From NCBI RefSeq assembly GCF_014844095.1, contig NZ_CP062163.1, positions 4,187,501 to 4,251,500 on the forward strand: a DNA stretch of 64,000 nucleotides, read 5' to 3'. This stretch comes from Brevibacillus sp. JNUCC-41. Its GTDB lineage: Bacteria > Bacillota > Bacilli > Bacillales > DSM-1321. The position numbers and the translations under genes were made by a program. Each line of letters opens with the position of its first letter. The first letter of the stretch is position 1. The notes below the pieces were generated by a model. It searched no databases and was not told where the DNA came from. It saw nothing but the letters and a program-made list of their open reading frames with translations. This document shows positions 15,848 to 24,985 of the stretch, one piece after another.

Positions 15848-18559
15848 ATGACGAAAAATGACGTATACCAAGCGCGTAAGTCCTTTGAGATTGATGGGCA
15901 ACGCTACAACTACTACAGCTTAGACGCTATTGAAAAAGCAGGGGACGGCAAAGTATCACGCCTTCCATATTCCATTAAAGTATTACTTGAAGCGGTACTT
16001 CGCCAAGTGGACGGAAGAGTAATCACAAAAGAACACGTTGCGAACCTTGCTAAATGGGGAACAAGCGAGCAACAAGATATAGATGTTCCGTTCAAGCCAT
16101 CACGTGTAATCCTACAAGATTTCACTGGTGTTCCAGTTGTTGTTGACTTAGCTTCTTTACGTAATGCTTTCGCAGCACTTGGTGGGGACCCTGACAAAAT
16201 CAACCCGGAAATCCCGGTTGACCTTGTAATTGACCACTCTGTACAAGTTGATAAAGCAGGTACAATGGATTCCCTTGATGCCAATATGGATCTTGAATTC
16301 GAACGTAATGCAGAGCGTTACCAGTTCCTAAGCTGGGCTCAAAAATCATTCAACAACTATCGTGCAGTTCCACCTGCAACTGGTATCGTTCACCAAGTTA
16401 ACCTAGAGTACCTTGCAAACGTGGTTCATGCTGTTGAAACTCCAAACGGCGACTTCGAAGTATTCCCTGATTCTGTTTTCGGTACAGATTCACATACTAC
16501 AATGATCAACGGTATTGGTGTTCTTGGTTGGGGTGTCGGCGGTATCGAAGCAGAAGCAGGCATGCTTGGACAGCCATCTTACTTCCCAGTTCCAAAAGTG
16601 GTTGGTGTTAAACTGACTGGCGAACTTCCTAAAGGTACAACGGCTACTGACCTTGCATTGAAAGTAACACAAGTTCTTCGTGCACACGGCGTAGTTGGTA
16701 AATTCGTTGAGTTCTACGGCCCAGGAGTAGGATACCTTCCACTTGCTGACCGTGCAACAATCGCTAACATGGCTCCAGAATACGGTGCTACAGTTGGTTT
16801 CTTCCCTGTTGATGCAGAAGCGATCGATTACATGCGCTTAACAGGCCGTGATGAAAAACAAATTAAAGTGGTTGAATCATATTGCAAAGAAAATGGATTG
16901 TTCTACTCTCCTGAAAACGAAGATCCAGCATACAATGATGTTGTGGAAATCGACCTTTCAGCAATTGAACCAAACCTTTCAGGCCCTAAACGCCCGCAAG
17001 ATTTGATTCCACTTTCTCAAATGAAAAAATCTTTCCATGACGCTATCAATGCACCTATGGGCAACCAAGGTTTCGGCATGGACAATTCTGAATTGGATAA
17101 AGAAGTAACTGTTAAATTTGCCGATGGTAAAGAAACGGTGATGAAAACAGGTGCGATTGCAATTGCTGCAATCACAAGCTGTACGAACACTTCTAACCCA
17201 TATGTAATGCTTGGAGCGGGTCTTATTGCTAAAAAAGCAGTTGAAAAAGGCCTAACTGTTCCAGATTATGTAAAAACATCATTGGCACCAGGTTCTAAAG
17301 TTGTTACTGGTTACCTTCGTGATGCTGGTCTTCAACCATACCTTGACCAATTAGGATTCAACGTAGTTGGTTACGGTTGTACTACATGTATCGGTAACTC
17401 AGGTCCATTGGCTGACGAAATCGAAGCAGCTGTTGCTGAAGCAGATCTTCTGGTAACATCAGTACTTTCAGGTAACCGTAACTTTGAAGGACGTATTCAC
17501 CCACTTGTGAAAGCAAACTATCTTGCTTCTCCTACTTTGGTTGTTGCTTACGCTCTTGCTGGAACTGTGGACTTTGATCTAAACAACGATTCACTTGGTA
17601 AAGACAAAGATGGTAACGATGTATACCTTGCTGACATCTGGCCATCACAAGAAGAAGTTAACGCTGCTGTTAAAGCAACAGTTACACCTGAGTTATTCCG
17701 TAAAGAATACGAAACGGTATTCAACGATAACAAACGTTGGAACGAAATCCAAACTAGCAACGAAGCGATTTATGCTTTCGATTCTAAATCAACATACATT
17801 CAAAATCCTCCATTCTTTGAAGGATTATCACCAGAACCTGGTTCAGTTAACCCACTTTCCGGTTTGCGTGTAGTTGGTAAATTCGGTGACTCAGTTACAA
17901 CTGACCACATTTCTCCTGCAGGTGCAATCGGTAAAGATACACCAGCTGGTATCTACCTTCGTGAAAACGGTGTGAAACCGCGTGACTTTAACTCTTACGG
18001 TTCTCGTCGTGGTAACCATGAAGCGATGATGCGCGGAACGTTCGCTAACATCCGTATCCGTAACCAAGTTGCTCCAGGTACAGAAGGTGGATTCACAACT
18101 TACTGGCCAACAGGCGATGTAATGGCTATCTATGATGCTTGTATGAAATATAAAGCTGATGGAACAGGTCTTGCAGTCATCGCTGGTAAAGACTATGGTA
18201 TGGGAAGCTCTCGTGACTGGGCTGCGAAAGGTACTAACCTTCTTGGCATCAAAACAGTCATCGCTGAAAGCTTTGAACGTATTCACCGTTCTAACCTTGC
18301 ATTGATGGGTGTTCTTCCTCTTCAATTCAAAGAAGGCGAAAACGCTGAAACGCTTGGATTGACTGGTAAAGAAGCGATTGCAGTTAAAATCGACGAAACA
18401 GTTAAACCTCGTGATATCGTAACAGTTACAGCTACTGATGAAGCTGGAAACGTAAAAGAATTTGATGTGCTTGTTCGTTTCGATTCCGAAATCGAAATCG
18501 ACTACTACCGTCACGGTGGTATCCTTCAAATGGTATTACGTAATAAATTAAAAGGCTAA
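15848..18559 (+). CDS. citB: Aconitate hydratase (citB / acnA)
   Basis: A 903-residue aconitase A, the TCA-cycle enzyme converting citrate to isocitrate, and an iron-responsive RNA-binding protein in Bacillus. The three [4Fe-4S] cysteines lie in TSCTNTSNP near 445 and [11 protein letters not shown] near 511-514. The swivel domain holds the [10 protein letters not shown] substrate motif near 785. Codon use is strongly biased to highly expressed choices, unlike the neighbours. Frames opposite it therefore stay open for more than 200 codons without being genes. A GGGGG ribosome-binding site precedes the ATG. Confidence 0.98.
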   Translation: MTKNDVYQARKSFEIDGQRYNYYSLDAIEKAGDGKVSRLPYSIKVLLEAVLRQVDGRVITKEHVANLAKWGTSEQQDIDVPFKPSRVILQDFTGVPVVVDLASLRNAFAALGGDPDKINPEIPVDLVIDHSVQVDKAGTMDSLDANMDLEFERNAERYQFLSWAQKSFNNYRAVPPATGIVHQVNLEYLANVVHAVETPNGDFEVFPDSVFGTDSHTTMINGIGVLGWGVGGIEAEAGMLGQPSYFPVPKVVGVKLTGELPKGTTATDLALKVTQVLRAHGVVGKFVEFYGPGVGYLPLADRATIANMAPEYGATVGFFPVDAEAIDYMRLTGRDEKQIKVVESYCKENGLFYSPENEDPAYNDVVEIDLSAIEPNLSGPKRPQDLIPLSQMKKSFHDAINAPMGNQGFGMDNSELDKEVTVKFADGKETVMKTGAIAIAAITSCTNTSNPYVMLGAGLIAKKAVEKGLTVPDYVKTSLAPGSKVVTGYLRDAGLQPYLDQLGFNVVGYGCTTCIGNSGPLADEIEAAVAEADLLVTSVLSGNRNFEGRIHPLVKANYLASPTLVVAYALAGTVDFDLNNDSLGKDKDGNDVYLADIWPSQEEVNAAVKATVTPELFRKEYETVFNDNKRWNEIQTSNEAIYAFDSKSTYIQNPPFFEGLSPEPGSVNPLSGLRVVGKFGDSVTTDHISPAGAIGKDTPAGIYLRENGVKPRDFNSYGSRRGNHEAMMRGTFANIRIRNQVAPGTEGGFTTYWPTGDVMAIYDACMKYKADGTGLAVIAGKDYGMGSSRDWAAKGTNLLGIKTVIAESFERIHRSNLALMGVLPLQFKEGENAETLGLTGKEAIAVKIDETVKPRDIVTVTATDEAGNVKEFDVLVRFDSEIEIDYYRHGGILQMVLRNKLKG

Positions 18560-18575
18560 TTTCAGCTTTTAGAAG

Positions 18576-18614
18576 GCGGTAAACCTACTTGTCAGGTTTA
18601 CCGCTTTTTTTGTG
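18576..18614 (+). terminator. citB terminator
   Basis: GCGGTAAACCT and AGGTTTACCGC form an 11-bp perfect stem with a 7-nt loop, followed by T7. Confidence 0.93.
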
Positions 18615-18765
18615 TCAAGTTTTTGAAACAAAGCGATATCATGATATGATTTGAAGGAATTACACTTTTCCGGATGTCCTTTTATTGTTAAGATGGAATA
18701 GGAAAGTTGTTCTATTTCTGGAAATGGAATAATATTTTTATTGTAATGGGACTAGGAGGACGAGT

Positions 18766-19299
18766 ATGCTTAAAAAAATTATTGCTTCGGTGGCCTTACT
18801 GTCACTTATTACGGTAGCGATCGTGCAGGCAATGGATAATGAACCGAAGGGAAATGACGAAAAAGATGCTTTGGGCGGATTGAAAATTGGAGCTAAAGCA
18901 CCGAATTTCTCCCTGAAAACTTTGGATGGGAAACAAGTTGAATTATCTGATTATAAGGGTAAAAAGGTAATGTTGAATTTTTGGGCAACGTGGTGTCCGC
19001 CTTGCAAGAAGGAAATGCCGGATATGGAGAAATATGCACAGCAAGCTGGTGATGATGTGGTCGTTCTTGCGGTCAATATTGACCCCGAAAACGATGTACA
19101 AGCATTTGTAGAGGATAATGGAATTACTTTTACAATTCCGCTGGACAGTCAAAGTGCCAAGAATCCAGTGAATGAGCGTTACAGGATTCTCAGCATTCCA
19201 ACAACTTACTTCATCGACAAAAAAGGCATTATCAGGAATAAGGTAATTTCAGCCATGCAACTTAAAGATATGGAACGAAATATAAATAGCATGCAGTAG
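18766..19299 (+). CDS. yneN: Membrane-anchored thiol-disulfide oxidoreductase YneN
   Basis: A 177-residue TlpA/ResA-type thioredoxin-like protein. Residues about 5-22 form an uncleaved signal anchor, and the thioredoxin fold follows on the extracytoplasmic side. The redox site is WCPPCKKEMP near 75-84, with the cis-proline loop SIPTTYFID near 144-152. Its position directly after citB matches B. subtilis yneN. A role in reducing extracytoplasmic disulfides is inferred from the family. TAGGAGGAC-like sequence precedes the ATG. Confidence 0.88.
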   Translation: MLKKIIASVALLSLITVAIVQAMDNEPKGNDEKDALGGLKIGAKAPNFSLKTLDGKQVELSDYKGKKVMLNFWATWCPPCKKEMPDMEKYAQQAGDDVVVLAVNIDPENDVQAFVEDNGITFTIPLDSQSAKNPVNERYRILSIPTTYFIDKKGIIRNKVISAMQLKDMERNINSMQ

Positions 19300-19309
19300 G
19301 AGAAACTTT

Positions 19310-19456
19310 ATGAAGTACCATCAGAATGGAAGAAATTATCGTCACTTGGTACAGACGGCGGTAAGGGAGCAGATATCTGGAAAAGTTTTTTCAGAACAAA
19401 ATGGTTCAATTGGCTTTTTACCGAAATTAGACTACAGTTGGACGGAACCTTTATGA
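19310..19456 (+). CDS. Possible 48-residue small protein, unknown
   Basis: An open frame with ATG at 19310 preceded by TAGGAGAAACTTT, starting only 10 bp after yneN. The product MKYHQNGRNYRHLVQTAVRE... ends WTEPL and resembles nothing I know. Its TGA stop falls in the loop of the transcription terminator at 19443-19468. This tight packing and the good ribosome-binding site are the only support. Confidence 0.4.
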   Translation: MKYHQNGRNYRHLVQTAVREQISGKVFSEQNGSIGFLPKLDYSWTEPL

Positions 19457-19468
19457 GGTTCCGTTTTA
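19443..19468 (+). terminator. Terminator of the yneN transcript
   Basis: CGGAACCT and AGGTTCCG form an 8-bp stem with a 5-nt loop, followed by TTTTATT. Confidence 0.8.
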
Positions 19469-19698
19469 TTGTATGTTAACAAAGTTGTCAAAATTCAATG
19501 ATAAAATCTAAAAATTTTAAAAATTATGGTTAATGTTTTATGAAAAAAGGGTTAAAGTATAAAGAGTGGAGAAATGGAACTTATTCGGATTTAAAAATCT
19601 GATAATTATGACAATTTTAAGGACGGAAACCATATAGTCATAATTTTACGTTAATTTGGCAATACTGAATAGTATATTAAAATAAGTAGGTGAAAAGC

Positions 19699-19827
19699 AT
19701 GAAAAAAAGAAAAAGGACATTTGAAGAATTAATAAAAGAAAACAAAAAGGAATTATTGATGGACGTTAAACAAATGGAGAGAATTGAGGAACGTCTTGAA
19801 AAGAAACATATGCAAAAGGCTGAATAA
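19699..19827 (+). CDS. FbpB-like small basic protein
   Basis: A 42-residue lysine-rich protein: MKKRKRTFEELIKENKKELL, then MDVKQMERIEERLEKKHMQK and AE. The basic start followed by FEELIxENKKELL and RIEERLEKKH fits the Fur-regulated basic protein FbpB family, proposed in B. subtilis to assist the iron-sparing sRNA FsrA. AGTAGGTG precedes the ATG. TGATAATTATGACA at 19600-19613 matches the first half of a Fur box, about 85 bp upstream. FsrA targets in B. subtilis include iron-rich TCA enzymes such as aconitase, so the position after citB is suggestive. Confidence 0.75.
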   Translation: MKKRKRTFEELIKENKKELLMDVKQMERIEERLEKKHMQKAE

Positions 19828-19845
19828 GTTTTGCAATATATATTA

Positions 19846-19893
19846 AAAAGAGCCAGTGCCATGAAGGTCCCTTCAAAGTGCTGGCTCTTTTTT
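19846..19893 (+). terminator. Terminator after the FbpB-like gene
   Basis: AAAGAGCCAG pairs with CTGGCTCTTT across a 24-nt loop, followed by a T run. Confidence 0.75.
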
Positions 19894-19965
19894 CATGGCT
19901 TTTTCAAAAACTGGCATTCATGAATTTCCTCTTTTTTATCCATGATAAGAGAAGGAGGCGATAGA

Positions 19966-20109
19966 ATGGGTAATCCAAAAAAAGATTCCAAACACTTTAG
20001 ACCGAGCCATCTAGGGACACAACCAATAGCAGCGGGTGGGAATAACGGTAAGAAAATGCAGGACAAATCCGGGAAACATCCTCAGGTCATTCAAACTAAA
20101 GGCGAATAA
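19966..20109 (+). CDS. sspN: Small acid-soluble spore protein N
   Basis: A 47-residue protein beginning [20 protein letters not shown] and ending [10 protein letters not shown]. The [14 protein letters not shown] and QTKGE blocks match Bacillus SspN, a minor forespore-made spore protein. AAGGAGGCG precedes the ATG. In B. subtilis sspN and tlp form an operon next to citB-yneN; the same order holds here with a 64-bp gap. Confidence 0.93.
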   Translation: MGNPKKDSKHFRPSHLGTQPIAAGGNNGKKMQDKSGKHPQVIQTKGE

Positions 20110-20173
20110 TCAAGTTATACTAAAGTGATCGTAATAATATTATGTAAATAAAAAATCATGAGGTGAAAATATA

Positions 20174-20419
20174 ATGGGCTCATATAAACACAATCAGGAT
20201 AACCGTTTGGATAATGTTGAAAAAATTCAGGATGCAATTCAAAATACAGAAGAAAACATAACCGCTGCAAATGAAACGTTATCATTCTCTTCAGGTGTGG
20301 AGAAACAGGCAATTGAGGCCAAAAATGAACGAAGAAGAAAGAGCATTGAAGGAATGAAGGAAGAAATGCAAGATGAGCAAGAAGCACGGGAAAGCGGTTA
20401 TAGTAACGATAATATGTAA
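20174..20419 (+). CDS. tlp: Small acid-soluble spore protein Tlp
   Basis: An 81-residue, hydrophilic, helical protein. The pattern DNRLDNVEKIQD...NTEENI and the tail DEQEARESGY are typical of Tlp, a minor spore protein named for weak thioredoxin similarity. GAGGTG precedes the ATG. It lies directly after sspN as in B. subtilis. Confidence 0.92.
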   Translation: MGSYKHNQDNRLDNVEKIQDAIQNTEENITAANETLSFSSGVEKQAIEAKNERRRKSIEGMKEEMQDEQEARESGYSNDNM

Positions 20420-20430
20420 ACAACTAAGTA

Positions 20431-20469
20431 AAGGGGAGAAAGAGGGCAAAATCTTTCTCCTCTTTATTT
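20431..20469 (+). terminator. tlp terminator
   Basis: AAAGGGGAGAAAGA pairs with TCTTTCTCCTCTTT around a short loop, followed by ATTTTT. Confidence 0.8.
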
Positions 20470-20577
20470 TTAGTTTTTCATGGCAGGGAAGCAGTCAATC
20501 AAGACAGCTTAAATGAAAATTGCACATTTGTTATGGTAGAATGTTTATTGCAATAGAAATGAAAGTGGGGAAACGTA

Positions 20578-21009
20578 ATGTTCATAGCTGAAAACGAAAT
20601 TGAAGTGCGGTACGCAGAGACAGATCAAATGGGTGTTGTTTACCATGCGAATTATTTGATATGGATGGAACTGGGCAGGACAAAATTGATAAATGATTTA
20701 GGGTTTTATTATGCTGATATGGAAGCGGATGGCATCCTCTCACCTGTTATGGATATTCAGGCTTCGTATAAAACCCCTGTTAGATATGGTGATAAGGTAA
20801 AAGTTAAAACCTGGATTGAAAAGTATGACGGCTTACGGGTCATTTATGGGTATGAGATCGTTAATGGGAAAAATGAAGTGGCGGCTACAGGTCATTCTTC
20901 CCACGTATGCGTTAAAAAGGAGAGCTTCCGCCCGATATCCATTAAACGAATGTATCCTGATTGGCATGAGGCCTATGAGAAAAATAAAAAGCAGGATGAA
21001 ATGGATTAA
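20578..21009 (+). CDS. yneP: Acyl-CoA thioesterase YneP (4HBT family)
   Basis: A 143-residue hotdog thioesterase. The motif RYAETDQMGVVYHANYLIWME near residues 9-30 carries the 4-hydroxybenzoyl-CoA thioesterase-type Asp. It should hydrolyse acyl-CoA or a related thioester; the physiological substrate is unknown. Position and length match yneP of the B. subtilis yne block. GTGGGG precedes the ATG. Confidence 0.88.
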   Translation: MFIAENEIEVRYAETDQMGVVYHANYLIWMELGRTKLINDLGFYYADMEADGILSPVMDIQASYKTPVRYGDKVKVKTWIEKYDGLRVIYGYEIVNGKNEVAATGHSSHVCVKKESFRPISIKRMYPDWHEAYEKNKKQDEMD

Positions 21010-21034
21010 TTATATTTATTGAGGTGATCAAGAA

Positions 21035-21328
21035 ATGGCTTTTGGGATTAAACGGGGGGACGTAGTAGCCTGGAAGCAGAAAATAGATCAAGGTCAAATA
21101 GCTTTTTTAACTCATTATTGGCTAGATGACCGATTTCCTGGCTGCAAGACGGTTACTAAAGTGGGATGCAAAGATTTACTGCGTTTATCGGAGTGGGGTA
21201 AGAAATACGGGCTAAAAAAAGAATGGATTCACCACAGGAAGGATGGCTATTCTCATTTCGATCTTTTAGGGGACAAGCAAGTGGAAATTTTAAGGGCGGA
21301 ACATATAAAAGAGCGCCTGCTCGATTGA
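21035..21328 (+). CDS. yneQ: Conserved protein YneQ
   Basis: A 97-residue soluble protein with the segment LTHYWLDDRFPGCKTVTKVGC and C-terminal HFDLLGDKQ. Function unknown. It is assigned to yneQ by its place between yneP and yneR and its size. GAGGTGATC precedes the ATG. Confidence 0.8.
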   Translation: MAFGIKRGDVVAWKQKIDQGQIAFLTHYWLDDRFPGCKTVTKVGCKDLLRLSEWGKKYGLKKEWIHHRKDGYSHFDLLGDKQVEILRAEHIKERLLD

Positions 21329-21342
21329 ACAAGAAAAAACAG

Positions 21343-21362
21343 CAGTTAACACCGCTGCTTTA
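21343..21362 (-). terminator. yneR terminator
   Basis: On the minus strand GCAGCGGTGTTAACTGCTG forms a GCAG/CTGC-based hairpin followed by T6. It lies between the convergent yneQ and yneR and may serve both. Confidence 0.55.
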
Positions 21363-21365
21363 TTG

Positions 21366-21662
21366 TCAGGCACTTTTTTCATAGTGGAATTCTGGTTCTG
21401 TCAGTTTTTCATTAAAAGTAATGAGTAAATCGTGATCATCAAAGTACCATAAATCTTTTTCTTCTACATAAAAATTTATCTCATTCATAGTTGTTACTGC
21501 TGCTGCTGTTTCAGGTTCTTCTTGCATGATACCTAATGAAAAGCCGCTTTGGACGGTACTATGCCCGCCATATCTTACATAAAAGCGCAAATGAGAGCCT
21601 TCTTGAAGCCCCAGCTCATCAATATACCACTTGGCTGCTTGATCGGAAATGGTCAGTTTCAT
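21366..21662 (-). CDS. yneR: HesB/YadR-like protein YneR
   Basis: A 98-residue HesB-fold protein: MKLTISDQAAKWYIDELGL, then LRFYVRYGG and EKDLWYFDDHDLLI. The A-type iron-sulfur carrier cysteines are absent, as in the YneR group, so cluster carriage is doubtful. AGGAAGGAG precedes the ATG on the minus strand. Its place in the yne block supports the name; function unknown. Confidence 0.85.
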   Translation of the reverse strand: MKLTISDQAAKWYIDELGLQEGSHLRFYVRYGGHSTVQSGFSLGIMQEEPETAAAVTTMNEINFYVEEKDLWYFDDHDLLITFNEKLTEPEFHYEKSA

Positions 21663-21752
21663 ACTAATTCTCCTTCCTAGAGGTTCGTTATTAAAGTATA
21701 AAGTAATTATGAAGTAGAAGCGAATAATGTGCGTTTCAGAAAGGAAACAACC

Positions 21753-22241
21753 ATGGATATTATATATAATATTTGTTTCATAACTCGAAAAAGATCCAAC
21801 GAAGTTGAAGTGTTGATGCTATTTCGCCAAAAGAATCCGAATAGGCATAAATGGAATGGTATAGGTGGGAAAATAGAACAAGGTGAAACCATTGATGAAT
21901 CGATGGAACGGGAAATTCTTGAAGAAACTGGATTGAAGGTAAAGGGGATGGCCTTTCGAGGGATCGTGACATGGAATCAGACGGGCGGAATGTATGTTTA
22001 CCGAGCTGAAGATGCTGGGGGCGGACTATCTGCCTGTGATGAAGGGGAACTTGCCTGGAAGCCATTTAAATGGGTTTTGGAGTCAAATGAAGTTGTGTCC
22101 AACATAAAGTATTATCTAAAAGATATATTACAGGATGAACCATCACTAGAATTTGCCTGTACCTATGAAAATGAACACTTAATATCGGTCATAAAGAAGC
22201 CATTGCCTGATTTTGCAAAAGAATTGATCTTCACCAATTGA
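21753..22241 (+). CDS. NUDIX hydrolase
   Basis: A 162-residue NUDIX protein with the box G-x5-E-x7-REILEETGL complete at about residues 38-60 (GKIEQGETIDES, then MEREILEETGL). The Glu residues bind Mg2+ and the enzyme should cleave a nucleoside diphosphate-linked substrate. The MutT/8-oxo-dGTP type is the closest flavour, but the substrate is not certain. The ATG at 21753 follows AAAGGAAAC. It is divergent from yneR and not part of the B. subtilis yne block that I recall. Confidence 0.88.
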   Translation: MDIIYNICFITRKRSNEVEVLMLFRQKNPNRHKWNGIGGKIEQGETIDESMEREILEETGLKVKGMAFRGIVTWNQTGGMYVYRAEDAGGGLSACDEGELAWKPFKWVLESNEVVSNIKYYLKDILQDEPSLEFACTYENEHLISVIKKPLPDFAKELIFTN

Positions 22242-22264
22242 AAACCGCCCAAGTGCGGTTTTTT
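22241..22264 (+). terminator. NUDIX gene terminator
   Basis: AAAACCGC and GCGGTTTT form an 8-bp stem with a 6-nt loop, ending in T residues. It begins at the stop codon. Confidence 0.82.
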
Positions 22265-22620
22265 GCCTGTTTTGATACCTGGAATATTCGGGGAATTGGT
22301 ATAGGGTAAGCAAGATACGGAAAATTTTAATGCTAAAAGCAATATACCATCTGGGGATGCTGATTTGTGGAAAAGGAGATGGGGCTCCTTTCATTTTTGG
22401 CTCATATGGACATGTATGGATATGAGATGTTTCGAACAGCTCAAACTGATGGTTAATTACATTATAAAAGAAAGCTGCAGGTTCCTTAGAAGGACTGAAA
22501 AGGAAATATTTATGCGGCCGGAGAAGGTGGGTATTGCTCATTTTCAAGATCAATGGGCAGGATGGAACGCCTTTTAAGATATACTCCGTAAGGCCGTTTC
22601 GCACACAAATGAGTGCGCAC
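22265..22620. other. Intergenic stretch without a convincing gene
   Basis: Open frames here are short, lack family features and are placed on both strands. A 29-codon frame starting GTG near 22366 and an ATG frame at 22512 follow purine-rich sites, but neither product is recognisable. It may hold remains of a decayed gene. Confidence 0.4.
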
Positions 22621-22621
22621 A

Positions 22622-22653
22622 AAAATAGCTGCAGATTCCTCTGCAGCTATTTT
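22622..22653 (-). terminator. yycC-like gene terminator
   Basis: AAAATAGCTGCAG pairs perfectly with CTGCAGCTATTTT around a 6-nt loop. The stem overlaps the stop codon of the minus-strand gene. Confidence 0.8.
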
Positions 22654-22790
22654 GTATTTTCTTTTGCTTCTGCCTCGGCAAGCTTTCTCAGCAAGACGGG
22701 TGTAGGCATATGCATGATTTGTTCTAAAGGCAAATTTAGTGACTTTGATAACTTTAATGCGGTTTCCGGTGATATTTGTAATGGCTTCAT
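22647..22790 (-). CDS. YycC-like small protein
   Basis: A 47-residue protein: MKPLQISPETALKLSKSLNL, then PLEQIMHMPTPVLLRKLAEA and EAKENTK. The KPLQISPETA..L..PLEQ.MHMP pattern fits the YycC-like small protein family of Bacilli, function unknown. GTTAGGAGAAAG precedes the ATG on the minus strand. Confidence 0.78.
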   Translation of the reverse strand: MKPLQISPETALKLSKSLNLPLEQIMHMPTPVLLRKLAEAEAKENTK

Positions 22791-23104
22791 GGCACTTTCT
22801 CCTAACGATATTTAATAGTTAGTTCCAGTGTAGCCTCTGTTCTGCAATTATTCAATCCTTACTTGACCATTCCTCCATTAAACAAGATCCATACTATCCT
22901 TTTGATGGGAAGTTAATGCAGAAATGATCCGGGTCCATTTACCTTGACAAAAGAATTGCAATGAAGCCAGAATAAAAATATATATAGTCTTAATGAATCA
23001 TTTACTTTAAAGATAATCGATTTATTTTTAATTAATTGATAGTAAGACTCGTATCGGCTTGGTGGAATATCTTGGATTCACTTCGAATTAAGGGGGAGAG
23101 GGAT

Positions 23105-23885
23105 GTGGAGATTTTCAAAAAAGGCAAGCTGGAACAAGCACTCTGGTTTCAAAAAACAAAAGAAACAGATGGCATATTGGATGTAAGCAATGAACAAGTG
23201 AAACGGCATATGAATATCATCGATTTAACTGAATACGATTTAAAGCTGATACGTTATTTAAGTGAAGAAACGGATGCTTCCGTTAAGCAATGGATAGAAA
23301 GCGGTCAATATGTCAAAATGCAGATCGCAACGCGCGCTGAACAATCACTTTGTTCCAAAACATTGGCTGAAGAGGGGCAGAATCGTATGCAGATCTTAAC
23401 GGAAAAGATACAAACCTTGTTATCTTCATGAAAAATGTTGATGAAAATCTCGTTTTATTAAACCAATTTTTCCTAAGCATTACCGAGTTTGTTATGCTTG
23501 TACAGGGAATAAGGCGAACATGGTGATGGATTTGCAGTTGTTTCAAATGAGGTCAGGAAACTTGAAGAACAGACTAAAAAATCGATAGCTGAAATAGTGC
23601 AAACATCTAATGAATATATGAAAGATTTTCTTGATTCCATCCAAAGGGTCAAGGAAGCGGTTCAAGCAGGAGAGAAAGAATTGGAGTTAACAGAAATTCT
23701 TTAATGAAATAATCGGGGTTATCAAAGGGAATATAACCGTTTCTGCAGAAAAGGAAAAGGAAATTCAGGGATTGGTGTCAATCATCAAGGAAATCGGGAC
23801 CGATACTGAAAAGGGTTCAAGGCATGCCGGTATCCTGAATAACACGGCTAATGAATTGCAGAATGGAAAACAGGCCCATGCATAA
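23105..23885 (+). pseudogene. Disrupted HemAT-like heme-sensor chemotaxis transducer
   Basis: The 5' part (GTG 23105 to stop 23431) encodes MEIFKKGKLEQALWF..., then HMNIIDLTEYDLKLIRYL, resembling the start of the HemAT globin domain, but stops after about 108 residues. After about 90 nt the frame GEHGDGFAVVSNEVRKLEEQ opens, which is the conserved signalling hairpin tip of methyl-accepting chemotaxis proteins. It stops at 23704 and continues in another frame (NEIIGVIKGNITVS) to TAA at 23885. The heme pocket and most of the signalling domain are missing. An internal deletion plus a frameshift best explains this. It should be non-functional. Confidence 0.75.
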
Positions 23886-23897
23886 GGGCCTGTTTTC
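23866..23897. terminator. Bidirectional terminator between the pseudogene and plsY
   Basis: GAAAACAGGCCC pairs perfectly with GGGCCTGTTTTC around an 8-nt loop, with T/A-rich flanks on both sides. Confidence 0.85.
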
Positions 23898-23906
23898 ACT
23901 TTGATC

Positions 23907-24494
23907 TTACAACCACTTTACCTTCGGTTCAGTTTTATCGATAATCCGCTTGATGTTTGCGCGATGCCGGTAAAAAATGAAGATCGTTATTAAACTGATT
24001 ACAATAATGAGCGCCGTGTCATGAATATGAAAAACTAAACTGTAGATGAGAGCAAGTAGACAAGCAATCATGGATGAAAGCGAGACATATTTGGATATGT
24101 ATAAGGATATAAAGAAAATGATGACGGCAAAGACAAAAAACCATGGTTCATAAGCAAGAATGACACCAGCAGAAGTTGCCACCGCTTTTCCGCCCCGAAA
24201 GTTTGCAAAAATGGGAAACATATGACCGATGACCGCAATAACTCCGGCTAGCAATAAATGCATGTCCACGCCTAGCATATACGGCAGACAAGTTGCTAGG
24301 GTACCCTTAAGTATATCCATGATGGTAACGGTTAGCCCTGCCTTGACACCAAGTGTCCTGAAGGTATTTGTCCCGCCCAGATTTTTACTGCCATGCTCCC
24401 GGATGTCGATTTTGTAAAATGTTTTACCAATTATTAAACCGGAAGGAATCGAGCCGATCAGGTAGGCAGCCAGTATAGTGATAAATGTAAGCAT
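23907..24494 (-). CDS. plsY: Acyl-phosphate glycerol-3-phosphate acyltransferase PlsY
   Basis: A 195-residue polytopic membrane enzyme that transfers an acyl group from acyl-phosphate to glycerol-3-phosphate, the first step of phospholipid synthesis. The three PlsY motifs are present: GSIPSG near 13, [12 protein letters not shown] near 35 and [10 protein letters not shown] near 104. GGGTAATAG-type sequence precedes the ATG on the minus strand. It is yneS of the B. subtilis block, adjacent to parE/parC there too. Confidence 0.96.
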   Translation of the reverse strand: MLTFITILAAYLIGSIPSGLIIGKTFYKIDIREHGSKNLGGTNTFRTLGVKAGLTVTIMDILKGTLATCLPYMLGVDMHLLLAGVIAVIGHMFPIFANFRGGKAVATSAGVILAYEPWFFVFAVIIFFISLYISKYVSLSSMIACLLALIYSLVFHIHDTALIIVISLITIFIFYRHRANIKRIIDKTEPKVKWL

Positions 24495-24985
24495 TCTATT
24501 ACCCTTTCTTTTAAGAAAAATCTTCTTTTTTTATCACGTTTAAGGGTCGATTAATCCCTTTTTCAAAAATAAACGTGTAGAAATAGCTAAAAACAGCCTT
24601 AAAATACCTGTTAAGCTTCTCTTATTGTAACATTTTCGTGACAAAATGGGACGGTTGTCCAAAAAAAATCCACTAAAAAAATGAATTTTCCTTGATGAAC
24701 TTACATCTTTTGATATACGTTAAGTTCATGAAGGGTGAAAGGTTTAGCCTTCCTTATTTTCGTCAATATAAATGAAGGATGCCTCTATTGTATAAATTGT
24801 TACAATACGTGGTAGTCTGTATGAACATAAGAAAGTTAAGTGAGTCATGCCTTTTCGAAACTTTTTCTTTCTTGTATAATGGTTTTTCTTAATAATGGTA
24901 ATAAACAGCTTTTGTCTGTAGATACCTTTGTTAGGAATACTCTTTAGTCAAATATTACATTTTATTATAAAGGGGATTGAAAAGA
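24495..24985. other. Divergent intergenic region between plsY and yneT
   Basis: About 490 bp of AT-rich sequence holding the promoters of both divergent genes. I see no reliable small gene, hairpin-terminator or repeat in it. Confidence 0.5.

Noticed and set aside
15499..15861. 120-codon frame upstream of citB
   Set aside because: It covers the CcpC dyad, promoter and citB leader, and overlaps the citB start with no recognisable product.
17891..18529. 212-codon minus-strand open frame opposite citB
   Set aside because: It mirrors the strong codon bias of citB, has no start-site signal and encodes a low-complexity Thr/Ser/Phe-rich product.
22365..22577. 70-codon frame in the gap after the NUDIX gene
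   Set aside because: No start signal in frame, no family features, and overlapping open frames on the other strand.
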